Shown here: positions 1 to 11,532 of the stretch, one piece after another
Position numbering within the stretch: the first letter of the stretch is position 1
Layout of the letters: every line of letters begins with the position of its first letter
Origin: Choricystis sp. odSpoLacu1
Lineage: Eukaryota; Chlorophyta; Trebouxiophyceae
DNA length: 64,000 nucleotides
Direction: 5' to 3'
Assembly (NCBI GenBank): GCA_958009055.1
Contig: OY253652.1
Span: 806,001-870,000, forward strand
The notes under the pieces: generated by a model
The model's input: the letters and a program-made list of their open reading frames with translations, nothing else
The model's database searches: none
Told to the model about the DNA's origin: nothing
Program-made: the position numbers and the translations under genes

Positions 1-66
1 TTGTCTTCTTTCTTGTCTCTTCCCCTTCCTCCCCTCTCTCCCTCTTCTCTCACCATCACGTTCCAG

Positions 67-484
67 ATGTCGATCCACACCCATGCCCCCCCTTTCGGCA
101 GCCTGTACGGCACGCGGGGCACGCCGACCGGCATCATGCGCGTGACGCGGCGCAACGGCCCGGCGGACCCACTGCCGCCCCGCCGCGCAGACCGGCTGGC
201 GGACGCCACCGCCGCCGTGGCGGACCCCATCCAGTCGCCTGTGGACGCGGCCAGGGAGGGGCACGCGGACGCGACGTGGGCTGGTGAGTGGGGAAGGGGA
301 AGGGTGAGCGGGGAGGTGTGTGTGTGGCCGTGTCGGCGGCCTGTTGCCCTTGTGCCCTCTCCCTCCCTCTCTCTGCCTGTCCCCGCTCCAATCGCGCCAC
401 TCACCGGCACGAGCCAACCCCACAAATGGCCCCATCGAGGGCGCCACAGGCGCAGCGCGGCGGCTGGGGGTGAAGAGGGGGTGA
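67..484 (+). CDS. 3' end of an unidentified gene (last two exons)
   Basis: Bases 1-66 are pyrimidine-rich and end in CCAG, so they read as the 3' end of an intron. An open exon follows at 67-283, closed by a GTGAGT donor. The next acceptor (after GGCACGAG) opens a terminal exon at 414-484 that keeps phase (codon GCC across the junction) and stops at TGA 482-484. The joined product begins MSIHTHAPPFGSLYGTRG and ends with GAARRLGVKRG. It is hydrophilic, rich in Arg/Pro/Asp, without membrane segments or a domain I recognise. The ATG at 67 may be internal rather than the start, because the true 5' end probably lies left of the window. The two-exon phase agreement is the main support. Confidence 0.45.
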
Positions 485-966
485 AGGGGACGGCAGGTGA
501 GAAATCGGTTTTGCGGCGTCGGTTTGTGGTTGCGCCCGCTCGCGGCCCGCATTGGACGGCGCGCGGGGGCCCAGCTGCACGCGCGTGCGCCTCCAAGCGT
601 GTGACGGGCGAGCGGCACCGACCGTGGCGCGCGCCGCCCCCCGCCCCCGCAAAACTCACCCCGCCGCCGTTGGCGGCGCGCGCGCGCGCCAACGCGCGCG
701 TGGGCGTGCGCACGCCCACCACGACAGGCATTGAGAGAGTGTTGTGTGTGTTGTGTGTGCGTGTGTGACACACGCAAGCAGGGGAGAGGCGGCGCCGTGT
801 GCGCACACCACGGAAAAGAAAAAAAGTGAGAGAACGAAAAGCACACAACGGCGTCGGCGTTTAGCGACGACACCAAGCGAAAAAACCAGTTGGCCCCCAG
901 CGGCTGTGCGTGTGTGTTGCCCGACACAAATTCACGCTCCACACACACTCCACATTCCACACACGC
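485..966. other. intergenic region upstream of IF-2
   Basis: No gene found. The stretch is GC-rich with a GT-rich microsatellite near 735-770 and an A-rich patch near 818-845. It should hold the IF-2 promoter, but no clear TATA element was seen. Confidence 0.5.
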
Positions 967-3703
967 ATGCTGCGCTCCACCGTCGCGCGCGCCGCCCCGG
1001 CCGCCGCCCGCGCCACTGCGGCGGGCGAAGAGTTGAAGGAAGGCCCCAAGCCGCCCGCCCGCCCCACGCGGCCACCTCCCCCCCCGGTCGTTGGCGCCGG
1101 CGGCGGCGGCGGCAATGTGCTGCTGAGGCCGCCCCCCAGCGAGCGCACCGCCAATGCGAGGCGGGTGCAGCAGCAGGAGGAGGGTGAGTTGAATTGAGGG
1201 GTGTGTGTGCGGGCCGCCGCAGTGGTTGTGGAGAGGCTGGCGTGGGCGTGGGTGTGGCGCCCCGTGGGCCGCCTCAATTGATGCTGTCGACACGCGTGGC
1301 GGGGTGTCGGGTGGTGGGCGCGGGGCAGGGACGGGGCGGGCGGGGCGGGGAGAGACGAGTAAAACGCGCTCGCGAGCCACCACGCCGAAAAGCGTCGCCT
1401 GACCCCCCACAACCCTCACCTCCCTCCCTCCCTCACCCACACAGGCGGCGGCCGCCCCACCTTCAACGACCGTCCCCAACGCCCCGACCGCGCGCCCCCC
1501 GGCGACCGCCCCCCCCGCCCCCCCCGGCGCCCCCGGCTTTGGCGGCGCGGGGCGCGGCGGCGCCGGGCCCAGCTTCTCCGCCGACCGCCCGCGCGGCGGC
1601 GGCGGCGGCGGCCGCTTTGGCGGCGGCGGCCGGGGCGACGGCGGCGGCCGGGGCGGCCGGGGCGGCACCTCCAACTGGTCGGACCGCAAGCGCGACGACC
1701 GCGGCGGCGGGCGCGGCCGCGGCGGCCGCGGCGACGGCAGGCCGCGCGGCCAGTCGGCCACGGAGAACGTCGAGTCCCGCCGCTCCGCGCGCGCGTCGCG
1801 CAAGCAGGCGCGCGCCGCCCGCGCCGACGTCGCAGTCGCAGAAGACATCTTCGAGGTGGGGGCGGAAGGGATGGCGGTGTCTGAGTTGGCCGCCAAACTC
1901 GCCCTCCCCCCCACCGCCGTCGTCAAGACGCTCTTCCTCAAAGGCATCATGGTGCAGGTCAACCAAGTGCTGGACGCGGACATGGTGCGCGTCGTGGCCG
2001 CTGAACACGGCGCCGACGTGGTGGACGCGGCGGAGGGTGGCGTGACTGACGCCGCGCGCAAAACGGGGGAGTTCGATTTCGACGACGACGCCCCCTCCGA
2101 CCTCAAGCCCCGCCCCCCCGTCGTCACCGTCATGGGGCACGTCGACCACGGCAAGACGAGTCTGCTGGATCGCGTGCGCGCGTCCCGGGTGGCGGCTGGG
2201 GAGGCGGGTGGGATCACACAGAGCATCGGGGCGTACACGACTGACATCACGTCCGCCGACGGCTCCGTCAAAAAGATCACGTTCCTGGACACGCCAGGGC
2301 ACGAAGCCTTCTCCGCTATGCGGGCACGTGGGACGCGGGTGACTGACATCGCCATCGTGGTGGTGGCGGCGGACGACGGCGTCCGCCCCCAGACAGTGGA
2401 AGCCATCGCCCACGCCAAGGCGGCGGGCGTCCCCATCATCATCGCCCTCAACAAGGTGGACAAGGAGGGCGCCGACGTGGAGCGCGTCAAGGGCGAGCTG
2501 GCTGAGGCGGCGGGCCTCGTTCCTGAAGAGTGGGGGGGGGACGTGCCGATGGTGCCCATCTCCGCTAAACAGGGCACAGGGGTGGATGATTTGCTCGAGA
2601 CCATTGCCTTGGTCGCCGAGCTGGAGCAACTGTCCGCCAACCCAGACCGGCCGGCGGCGGGCACCGTGATCGAGGCGCAGCTGGATCGGCGCGCGGGGCC
2701 GGCCGCGTCTGTGCTCGTCGCGGCGGGCACCCTCCGCCCCGGCGACATCGTCGTCGCGGGCGCCGCCTACGGCCGCGTCCGGTCTCTCACGGATGACGCG
2801 GGCGCCGACGTGGCGGAGGCGGGGCCGAGCCTGGCTGTGCGCATCACGGGGCTGTCTGCCGTCCCGGCCGCGGGCGACGGCTTCCGCGTGTGCGCCTCGG
2901 AACAAGAAGCCCGCCGCCTGGCCGAGGACGCCGCCTCCGCCGCCCGCCTCGACCGCCTGGCCGAAGCCGCGGGATCTGCCAAGATCACGACGATGTCGCT
3001 GGCATCGCTCGATGACGACGCAGGTGGTGAGGAAGCCCTGCAGCGGGTCAACGTCATTCTGAAAGCCGACGCCGCGGGCGCTGTCGAAGCTGTGCGTGCC
3101 GCCGTCACCTCCCTGCCCCAGGACCGCGTGTCCGTGCGCTTCCTGCTGGCGGCACCCGGCGACGTCACCCTCTCTGACATCGACCTCGCGTACGCGTCCG
3201 ACGCTGTCGTCCTGGGCTTCAACGTCACCCCCTCCGACGCTGTCGCCGCCTCCGCCAAGCGGGCGGGCGTCGACATTCGTTCCTACCGCGTCATCTACGA
3301 CCTGGTGGACGACCTGCGGGCGGCCATGGAGGGGAGGTTGTCGGCTGTGGACGAGAGGACGCCGATCGGGCGCGCCGTGGTTAAAGCCGTGTTTGGCGGC
3401 GGCGCCCGCCGCGTCGCAGGCTGCGCCGTCGAAGACGGCATCCTGCGCAAGGGCTGCCTCGCCGTCGTCACCCGGGGCAAGCGCGTCGTGGCGGAGGGCC
3501 TGCTCACGTCGCTGCGGCGCGTCAAGGACGACGTGTCCGAAGTCGGCGCCGGCCTCGAGTGCGGTGTCTCCGTCGCCGGCTTCTCAGACTGGGCGGAGAA
3601 CGACACCGTGCAAGCGTACGACGTGAAGAGCAAGCAGAGGACGCTGGAGGAGGCGTCGGCGGACGTGGTGCCGCTGGAGCCGGCGGCGCCCGCGGCGGCG
3701 TGA
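967..3703 (+). CDS. infB: translation initiation factor IF-2, organellar (probably plastid)
   Basis: GTPase that places initiator tRNA on the small subunit of an organellar (bacterial-type) ribosome. Exon 1 is 967-1183, exon 2 is 1445-3703. Exon 1 starts MLRSTVARAAPAAARATAA, a plausible transit peptide. A Gly/Arg/Pro-rich linker leads into an IF2_N-like segment (AEDIFEVGAEGMAVSELAA, about 1838-2030). The G domain shows G1 GHVDHGKTSLLD (about 2137-2172), switch II DTPGHEAF (about 2288), and NKVD (about 2450), followed by the beta-barrel and C-terminal domains. The stretch GEAGGITQSIGAY resembles plastid IF-2. Exon 1 and the core do not share a frame: one extra base is needed in the paired C8 runs at 1509-1516 and 1518-1525, and total exon length is one over a multiple of three. 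With that correction the product is about 824 aa. It converges on the coiled-coil gene to its right. Confidence 0.9.
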
Positions 3704-3864
3704 AGAGACAAAGGTTGGGTGTGGGTGTTTGATTTTTTTATTCGTGTGGGTGTGAGTGTGTGTCCCCCGCAGCGCGTGCTGTGTTGCTGTGCAAAGAAAA
3801 ACATGAAACAGAGAGACGTTTTAAACGAAAAAAAAAAAACAGCGACACCTACCCTCCCTCCCAC

Positions 3865-4545
3865 CTAAAACACGTCGCTGCCGCTGCCGTCTGCCGCCTC
3901 CTCCTGCGCCTCCTTCAGCATCTGGGCCGCCAGCCGCTCAGCATCCAGGTCGGCCGCCGCGCTAGCCATGCGCGCGGCGTGGGCAGCAGCGCGCGTGTCG
4001 CCCGTGGGAGCAGACGGCAGCGACGGGACACCCCCTCTCTTCCCACTCTCCTCCCCCTCCTCCTCCCCTGTCAACGCGGCCACCACGCGTTTGAGCTGGG
4101 CACACTCATCCGTCCGCGCCAGCAGTTCGGTCACGTGAGCCTCCAGGGCCGCACGTGCATGGGCCGCTTCCTCGGCCGCGTCCGCGGCGGCCGCCACCGC
4201 GGCGTCGGCGCAGGCGCGCTCGGAGGCGAGCTCGGCTTTGAGCTCGGTGAGGCGGATTTGTTGGGCCTGTGTTGGGAGTGTGTGTGGGGGGGTAGGGGTG
4301 GGTGGGAGGAGGGACGAGAGAGAGTTTGCACACACACACGCTCACCCCTCCCCCTTTTCACTCACCTGGATCGTGAGCGCCGTTGCCGCCACCGGCGCCG
4401 CCGCCTCCAGCGCGTCATCGTCCAGCCAGAGGGCGCCGTCCAGGGCGGCCGCGAGGGTGGACGCGCGCACGCGCGCGTCCTCCACGTTGCCCAGGGCGGA
4501 CGACCAGCGTGCGTCGGGAGGGGTGGTGGTGGAGGGCGGGTCCAT
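3865..4545 (-). CDS. small coiled-coil protein, unidentified
   Basis: Two exons on the minus strand, 4366-4545 and 3865-4266, join in phase 0 and give about 193 aa. The start MDPPSTTTPPDARWSSALGN is followed by a long Ala/Glu/Leu-rich helix-forming stretch (QIRLTELKAELASERACADA onward) typical of a coiled coil, then an acidic low-complexity piece, a second helix and the end DGSGSDVF. I recognise no family. The length and build would fit a subunit of a small coiled-coil complex, but that is only a guess. It diverges from the F-box/LRR-like gene with about 212 bp between the start codons. Confidence 0.7.
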
Positions 4546-4757
4546 GCCTTTCGTTTTGTGTGTGGGAGGGTGGGGCGCGGAGGAAAGAAAAAACGTTGGG
4601 AATGGGGTTCGATGGCTTGATAAACAAAAACGACGCTCACTTCTCAATAGCTCCACTCCTCGATTGCGTTGCTGCCTGCCTCTCCCGCCTCCCTGGGGCG
4701 CGCACTGCCGTGTCGACACACTCGTAACATTCACCCAGCGACATCGACCATCACAAG

Positions 4758-5905
4758 ATGATCACCACCACCCTCGACACCCCGCCCGTCCCTCCCCCAA
4801 CCTCCCCACCGACGCCGTCACCTGCAACGCCGACCTGGTGAAAGTCATCCTGGCGTCCCTGGCGGGCGCCAGTGGCGGCGCCCTGCCGTTGCCTTGGCTA
4901 GCCTCTATAGCCACGCTGGGGCCCGCGTGGCGGGACGCGGCGGCGCGCGTGCCGTCGACGCTGACGGCGCCCACGCCTGCCGCCCTCACCTCCCTGGCTG
5001 CCGCGCCCGCCATGCTGCAAGGGCTGACAGAGCTTGAACTGACTTGTGCTGGCGATGCCGCCGCCGCACGCGGTGTGGCGGCCGCCGCGGCGCGCGCGCT
5101 GCGCTCCGGACGCGCGCGCGCGCTGGCGCGTGTCACCTCGCCCCGCCTGTCCACGCCCTGGTTGTCAAATGCCCACCTGCCGGCCCTGCACACTGTGGAA
5201 CGTGCTGCAGGGCCGTGGTCCAGTGCGCGGGGGGGGGCGGTGCTGCCGCGCGCCGTGTGCACGCTGTCCCTGGTCGCGCCCGCGGGCCCCTGCCGCGCCC
5301 CCCACCCAGCCCTGTTGGCGTCGCTGAATCAGTTGCACAGCCTAACGTTGACTGGGTTTGACGCGGGCGGTGCATCGTTTGACGCTGCGCCGCCTTGTTT
5401 AACCTCAGTCTCATTGCAGCGTGTGCGCCCGACCCCCAGCGGTGGCGTCGCGCCGCCGCCCAGCGTGCGCCTGCCCCCGTCCCACCCCCGCCTGGCCCAC
5501 CTTACCGTGTCGTTCGACCCACCGCTCGCATGCCCAGCCGCCAGGCGGCGCCCCCCGCCACGGGGCGCGGTTGTGGCGTGGGGCGATGTGGCCGCCGCGG
5601 CGCACACCACGATTGAGGCCCCCGGGCGCGCCTTGAACGTGGTCGCGCCGCTGCGTGGTGGTGCGGTGGGCGGGGACGCTGCCGCCGACGCGGCGGCCCT
5701 GCTGGCTGAAGTGGCAGAGGCGGCCGCCGCAGCGGGCGGCACGCCATCACGACTGGACCTCACCGCCGACCGCGGCGTGCGCGTCGGGGTGGCGACGCCC
5801 GCCGACGTGGCGGCGGTCGCGGCTGCTGTGCGGGGCGTGGTGGTGGAGGTGGCGACGGCGGGCAGGCTGGTGGTGGTGGTGGCGGGCAGGAAGGGCAGAG
5901 TGTGA
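4758..5905 (+). CDS. F-box/leucine-rich-repeat-like protein
   Basis: The body of the protein runs in one frame from about 4800 to the TGA at 5903-5905. Near its start, LPTDAVTCNADLVKVILASL followed by WLASIATLGPAWRDAAARVP resembles a degenerate F-box. Behind it are LRR-like strands (LTELELTCAG, LHSLTLTGFDA, LTSVSLQRV) and an Ala/Val-rich tail. No ATG precedes this frame closely. The nearest good ATG (4758, MITTTLDTPPVPP) is in another frame, and joining the two needs one missing base or two extra bases in the C-rich stretch 4785-4805. The start is therefore unresolved. If correct, it would be a substrate adaptor of an SCF ubiquitin ligase. It converges on the bL27 gene. Confidence 0.5.
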
Positions 5906-6078
5906 AAGTGCGCAAACAAACAAGCAGAGACAGACTCCCCTTACCACCATCTCTCGCCCTCTCTCTCTCTACTCTCACACCACAGTTTGAAATGAAAGAA
6001 AGGAATTTGTAACACAAAAAAAGGGAAGCACACACACAAAAATCAAGTCGCACCCCCCCACAACACCCTCCCTCTCTC

Positions 6079-6093
6079 TCACGGCGCCACCGT

Positions 6094-6124
<31 letters not shown>

Positions 6125-7054
6125 CGCTGCTGCGCCCGGGGCGTGTACTTGGCCAGCCGCTTCTCCCGCCGGGACCCGGGCTGGCGGCGCTGGCCTTCAG
6201 GGATTTCGTAGGCTTCAACATCGACGACGCTGACTGTGCGCACGTACTTGGTCGTCTTGAACACGACGACGCCCTCCTTCAGGGCGAACAGGGTGTCGTC
6301 ATTGCCGCGGCCGACGTCGGTGCCGGGGTGGAACTGTGGGTGGGTGTGGTGGGGGTCGGGGTGGGGTGGTTGGTTTTTTGGTCGGGTGAGGGTTGTGCGT
6401 GGGCGAAATTCGGCGGCCTCCAAGAGCCGCGCTCCGCGCCTCACGCGCCCGTGTGCACGCTGCGCGCCCACTCCACCCCGCCCACGCGCTGCGAAGAGCC
6501 ACAATGCACCTTTCGCGAGGGATGGGGAGGGGCCGAGGCGGGCGGCAGGGGTGCAGATTGCGCGGACCGCGCTCCGTGCCGCGAGCGCCCTCTCCTCTCT
6601 CTCTCTTTCTTCTCTCACCTGCGTGCCCAGCTGGCGCACAATGATGCCGCCCGCCTTGACGGGCTGGCCGCCGTACACCTTGATGCCGCGGCGCTGTGGA
6701 GGGGTGGGAGATGGAGAGAGGGAGGAGGGGTGAGTCGGCGAGCACGAAAACACGCGTGTCGACGTCGGAGGGGCGCGGCGGCCGTGCGTTTGTGTCCCCC
6801 CGCCCCGCCGCATCCTCCCGCCGCTCCCCTCCCCTCCTCGCCCGCATTGCAGGCGCACAGTCCTCCCCCCTTCCCGCCCCTACCTTGGACACCGAGTCGC
6901 GCCCGTTCTTGGAGTGGCCCGCCCCCTTTTTGTGGGCGGCTTCCACGAGCAGGCTGCCGCCGAGCGGGCGGGCGGCGACCGGGCGGGCGGTCGCCAGGGA
7001 CGCGCCCGCGCGGGACGCGCACGCGATGTGCGCGGTCAGGCGGGTGCCGAACAT
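6079..7054 (-). CDS. RPL27: large ribosomal subunit protein bL27, organellar
   Basis: Structural protein of a bacterial-type ribosome; its N-terminal arm reaches toward the peptidyl transferase centre. Three exons (6884-7054, 6619-6693, 6079-6333) join in phase 0 to give about 166 aa. The bL27 signature is spread over the exon junctions: [17 protein letters not shown], then [21 protein letters not shown], then [18 protein letters not shown]. An N-terminal presequence of about 50 residues ([19 protein letters not shown]) indicates organelle import; plastid is more likely than mitochondrial but not proven. A basic C-terminal extension ends in an Ala/Val tail. The middle exon is only 75 nt. It diverges from CUL3 with about 273 bp between starts. 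The stop is followed at once by GAGAGAGGG, a pattern shared by many genes here. Confidence 0.93.
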
Positions 7055-7327
7055 TGGGGTGGGGAGGCGGGGCAAGCGCTGGGAGAGGGACGAGCGAAAA
7101 CCGCGCGGCGAGAGTGTTTCGCTCACTCCGCGTTTCTCTCCTTCCTTGCGAAGCCTCTTTCCCCCCCCCGCGCCTCCTTCTCTCGGGCGGCCGGGACCCG
7201 ACAGGGGAAGGACAGAGCCTCTGTCCCCTACACCACACACACACCGCGCCGCAGGGAGGACTCCCCCCTCCCTCCCTCGCGTGTCGGACACACCTCTTCC
7301 CGCTCAGCCCTCTCAACACACAACGTC

Positions 7328-10300
7328 ATGTCGGCCGCCAAGAAGAAGACGGTATGTGTGTGTCTATGCCGCTTGTCTTGAGCCCAGGCTGGGCGCCGAG
7401 GGCGCGGGGGTGCGGGGGTACGACGCGCGTGCTGGTCCGCGTCGCCACCCAATGGGAAGGCGGGAGGCGTGGGGGTGGTGCTTTTTTTTGCACCCGCCCT
7501 GCCCTCCTGCCTCCCTGCCTGCCACCGTCCGCGGCAAGGTGAAAGCCGCGTGCGGCTGGTGGAAGCAGGAGGCGGGGGCTCGAGCTGTGCGGCCGAGGGC
7601 GCAGGCTTTTGGCTTTTATGCGAATCGCGGCGTGAAAGTGTGTGTGCTCTCTGCCGCCTCCCACCCACTGCCGCCTCCACGGCGCCTCCCGACCCCGGGG
7701 TTGGAATGGCACGGATGCCGCCCTTCTGTGCTGGGGGTGTCGGGTGCAGGGTGGGCGCTGGCCAGGGCGAGAGGGGGAGGGCTGGGCAATCGCGCGCTGG
7801 CGAAAAACACGAAAACAGGGGGGGGGGGGCGTCCCCCGACACGAACGCTCTCCGACACGACAGGGCGTCGGTCTCACCCTCCCCTCCCTTCCCTTCCCTC
7901 CCTCCCCACAGTTCAAGATCGAGCCGTTCAAGCACCCGGTCACGGTGGACCCGTCGTACGGTGGTGCGTTGTGTGTGTATGTGCTGTTGGTTGGGAGGGA
8001 GAGAGAGGGGAGGGCGGGCACACGACAACGCCGACGTTTTTTCCCCCCTCTTTTCCAACCCTCCACAGAAAAAACGTGGAAAGTGTTGGAGGCCGCCATC
8101 CACGAGATCAACAACCACAACGCGTCCGGCCTGTCGTTCGAGGAGCTGTACCGGTGAGTGTGTGATGAGGGAAGAAAGAGGACGAGGAGGAGAGAGAAAA
8201 AAGGCACACACTCACAACCTCCCCACCCCACCCCACCACTCTCAGCAACGCCTACAACATGGTCATCAACAAGTTGGGCGGCCGCCTCTACGACGGCCTC
8301 GTGGAAACCGTGTCCAACCACCTGCAGGGCGTGGCTGCCCGCCTGGCAGACGCGTCGGGCGACGCGCTGCTGCGCTCCCTGAAGGAAGCGTGGGATGGCC
8401 ACTGCAAGAGCATGCAGATGGTGCGCGACATTTTGATGGTGAGTTTGGGAAGGGTTGGGTGGGGTGGGTGTGGGGGAGGGAAGCACCAAACAAACCGAAC
8501 TCACACACACACACACGTTCTTCTCACCCTCCTCAACCCCACACTCCCACTCATCAGTACATGGACCGCATCTACGTCAAGCACGCCGGCCGCCCCCCCG
8601 TCCACCAGCTGGGCCTCGACCTGTGGCGCGACGTCGTGCTGACCCGCGAACCCACCGCGTCGCGCGCGCGCGCTGTCGCCCTGGCCGCCATCGACGCTGA
8701 ACGCAGGGGCGGCGTCGCCGACCGCGCCATGCTGCGGTCCTACACGTCCATGCTGGCGGACGTGGGGCAGGACGTGTATTCATCCGAGTTTGAGAAAGAG
8801 TACCTCGCTGCCACGACGACATTCTATTCGGCTGAAGCCGCCGACCTGCTGCGCTCGCTGCCGCCGCCCGCCTACCTGCGCCGGGTGGAGGCAAGGCTGG
8901 CGGACGAAGCGGGGCGGGTGGCGTCGTACCTGGACCCCGCCACGGCGGTGCCTGCCGCCGCGGCGGTCGAGGCTGCGCTCCTGGGCGCGCACGCTCCCGC
9001 CATCGTCAACGCTGAGATCGGGGGCGCCGTCTCCCTGGTCGATGCGGGCGCCCTGGACGACCTGGCCCGCATGCACGCCCTGCTGCGCCGGGTGTCGGGC
9101 GGGCTGGACGTGCTGCGCAGCGCGATTGCGGCGCACGCGCGCGAGACGGGCGTCCGCACAGTCCGCGACCCCGCCCTCGCGTCCTCCCCCCTCCCCTTTG
9201 TGGACGCCCTGCTGGCCCTCAAGGACACGTACGACGCCGTCGTGCGGGACGCGTGCGGCGGGGACAAAGCGTTTGCCCACGCGGTCAACGCGGCATTCGA
9301 GCACTTTGTCAACCTGGCCCCCCGCGCCCCGGAGTATGTATCGCTGTACATGGACGACCGCCTGCGCCGCGCGACGCGCGGGGGAGGGGGTGGGAATGCG
9401 GCCGCTGCGGCCGCTGCCGCGGCTGCCGCTGCCGCGTCCACCGCCCCGGGCGCTGCCACCGTCGCCGACGACTCGGATGACGCCGCCCTGGACAGAGTCA
9501 TGGCCCTGTTTCGCTTCCTGCAGGAAAAGGACGTCTTCGAACGCTATTACAAGCAGCATCTGGCCAAGCGGCTGCTGTCAGGGCGCCCCCTCGCTGACGA
9601 CGCGGAGCGCGGCCTCCTCGCCCGCCTCAAAACAGAGTGCGGCTACCAGTTCACGTCCAAGCTGGAGTCCATGTTCACCGACGTCAAGACGTCGGCCGAC
9701 CTGGTGGCCGACTGGCGGGCGGCGGTGGCGGCGGGGGCGGCGCCGTCGCCATCTACCGCGCCGGCCGCGCCCGGCGGGGGGCCCGCCACCCGCGCCTCTG
9801 CCTCTGCCGCGGCCGCCACCTCGTCCAATGTGGACGCGGCCGCCCCCTCCGCCGCCCACGCGCTCACCCACCCCCCTGTCGACCTGTCGGTGCATGTGCT
9901 AACGACAGGCTCGTGGCCGACCCCCCCCTCCCTCTGCGTGCGTCATGCCGCCCGCCGTCGCAGCCGCCGCCGACGCGTTTGCCGCCTTCTACCACGCCAA
10001 ACATGGTGGGCGCAAGCTGGCGTGGCAACCCGGGATGGGCACGGCAGAGCTGCGCGCAACTTTCGGAGGGCGCAAGCACGAGCTGTCTGTCTCGGCACAC
10101 CAGGCCGCCATCCTGCTCCTGTTCAACGAGCGGGACGGTATGACGGCCGACGACATCGGGGAGGCCACCCGCATCCCGCCCCCCGACCTGCGCCGCGCGC
10201 TGCAGTCGCTGGCGTGTGTGAAGGGGAAAGCGGTGCTGCGCAAAGACCCGCCTGGCAAGGATGTGGCCCCTGGCGACACGTTTTGGTTCAACAACGGCTT

Positions 10301-10642
10301 CACGTCTCGCCTGTTCAAGGTCAAGATTGGCACCGTGTCGTCTTCCCGTGGCGCGGGAGGCGGCGCGGGTGGCGGCGCGGGCGACGACGCCGACCGCGCC
10401 GACACGCGCGCGCGCGCGTCGAGGAAGACCGCAAACCCCAAGTGGAAGCCGCCATCGTGCGCGTCATGAAGGCGCGCCGCGTGCTGGACCACAACGCCCT
10501 CGTGGCCGAAGTCGCGCGCCAGCTGGGGGGGAGGTTTGTGCCCGCGCCCCCCCTCGTCAAGTCGAGGGTGGAGTCGCTCATTGAGCGCGAGTTCATCGAG
10601 CGGGATGCGACCGACCGCAAGCTGTACCGGTACCTGGCGTGA
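7328..10642 (+). CDS. CUL3: cullin-3 (scaffold of BTB-CUL3-RBX1 ubiquitin ligase)
   Basis: Scaffold that binds BTB adaptors through its N-terminal cullin repeats and RBX1 through its C-terminal cullin-homology domain. Five exons: 7328-7351, 7912-7960, 8069-8153, 8246-8438, 8558-10642. CUL3-like landmarks include NNHNASGLSFEELYRNAY, MYMDRIYV, VMALFRFLQEKDVFERYYKQ, LKTECGYQFTSKLESMF and VLTTGSWPT. The neddylation segment AAIVRVMKARRVLDHN has the acceptor Lys, and the C-terminal winged helix ends DRKLYRYLA. Two frame breaks lie in exon 5: one extra base in the C8 run 9921-9928, and a compensating change in the CG-dinucleotide run about 10405-10418. Together they preserve the final frame, and the corrected protein is about 811 aa (human CUL3 is 768). 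Because conservation is high on both sides, a sequence error is more likely than a pseudogene. Confidence 0.92.
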
Positions 10643-10901
10643 GAGAGAGAGAGAAGAGAGTGAGTGAGAGAGAGAGAGAAGAGAGAGAGAGACTCCCCCG
10701 CAGCTTGCTTTTTTTACTTTTGCCCCCCGCCTCTGCCACCCCACCTTTTGTGTGTGTGCTCCAAACAAACGCACCCCCTTTTCCTTCCCTTGGCCCACAC
10801 ACAACCACGCGTGTTCGCGGGCCCCGCGTTTTGTGTGCTTCTGTGTGTGCAAAAAAACCCAAACCGCCGTTTGCCAAAAATAAGCGCACCCTTCTCTCAC
10901 A

Positions 10902-11302
10902 ATGGCCTCCCTCGCTGCCACTGTGGACGCCGCCCTGGCGGCCGGCGATGCGCACGCCGCCGTGAGCGCCGCCATGGCGGCGGTCAAGGCGGACGACGGG
11001 GAGTGAGTGCTGGTGGTGGGGTGTGGGGAGAGCGAGAGTCGTCAACGGGAGATGGACAGCCAACACAACTCCCTCTCTCTCTCTCCATCCCCAGCCTCGC
11101 CGCCTGGAAACTGTTGGGGCGCGCCCAGTCCGCTGCCGGCCGGCACTTGGCCGCCGCCGCTGCGTACGGGGTGGCGGCGCGGGGGGACCCGAGCGACGCG
11201 GGCGCCGCGGCCGCGGCGGCCGCGGCCGACCGGGCGGCCAAGGAGGAGGGGGGGGGGGGGGGAGTTGAAGGCAAGCAGAGTGTGTGTCTGCGTCAAGCGT
11301 GA
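10902..11302 (+). CDS. small Ala-rich helical (TPR-like) protein
   Basis: Exons 10902-11002 and 11095-11302 join in phase 2. As read, the product is 102 aa: MASLAATVDAALAAGDAHAA, then LAAWKLLGRAQSAAGRHLAA and helices ending DRAAKEE. The pattern resembles one or two tetratricopeptide-like helix pairs, but I cannot assign a family. The C-terminus is uncertain. A G15 run (11248-11262) follows KEE; if one base there is extra, the frame ends at TGA 11266-11268 right after the glycine run instead of at 11300-11302. Upstream it follows CUL3 on the same strand with a GA-rich spacer. Confidence 0.6.
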
Positions 11303-11532
11303 CGTGTGACACCTCCTGTTTGTGGTGGATCGCCGGCTGAGAGTTTGTGTGGGTTGGGCGTGCGGAGCAAACGGGCAAAGATAGAGGATTTTCGGTTCTG
11401 TGGCCCGTGTGTTTTCAATTGCTTTTAGTCTTCAATTGCTGTTTTTTTGTGGGCGTGCCGCCCTCGCGCCCCCCATTCTTGCAGCGTAGATGGGTGTCCC
11501 CAGTCTTGCAACGTAGCTGGGGGCATCAAACC

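Noticed and set aside
1463..2905. Long open frame (480 codons) antisense to IF-2
   Set aside because: Low-complexity Arg/Gly/Ala composition that mirrors the GC-rich IF-2 coding strand; no domain and no independent start or splice signals. Many such mirror frames occur here because stop codons are rare in GC-rich DNA.
9397..9440. Alanine-rich tract in CUL3 taken as a possible intron or error
   Set aside because: The frame is open and in phase on both sides, so it is a low-complexity insertion in the protein.
10380..10642. CUL3 as a pseudogene because of its two frame breaks
   Set aside because: Conservation is high before, between and after the breaks, the breaks compensate each other, and similar breaks affect many essential genes.
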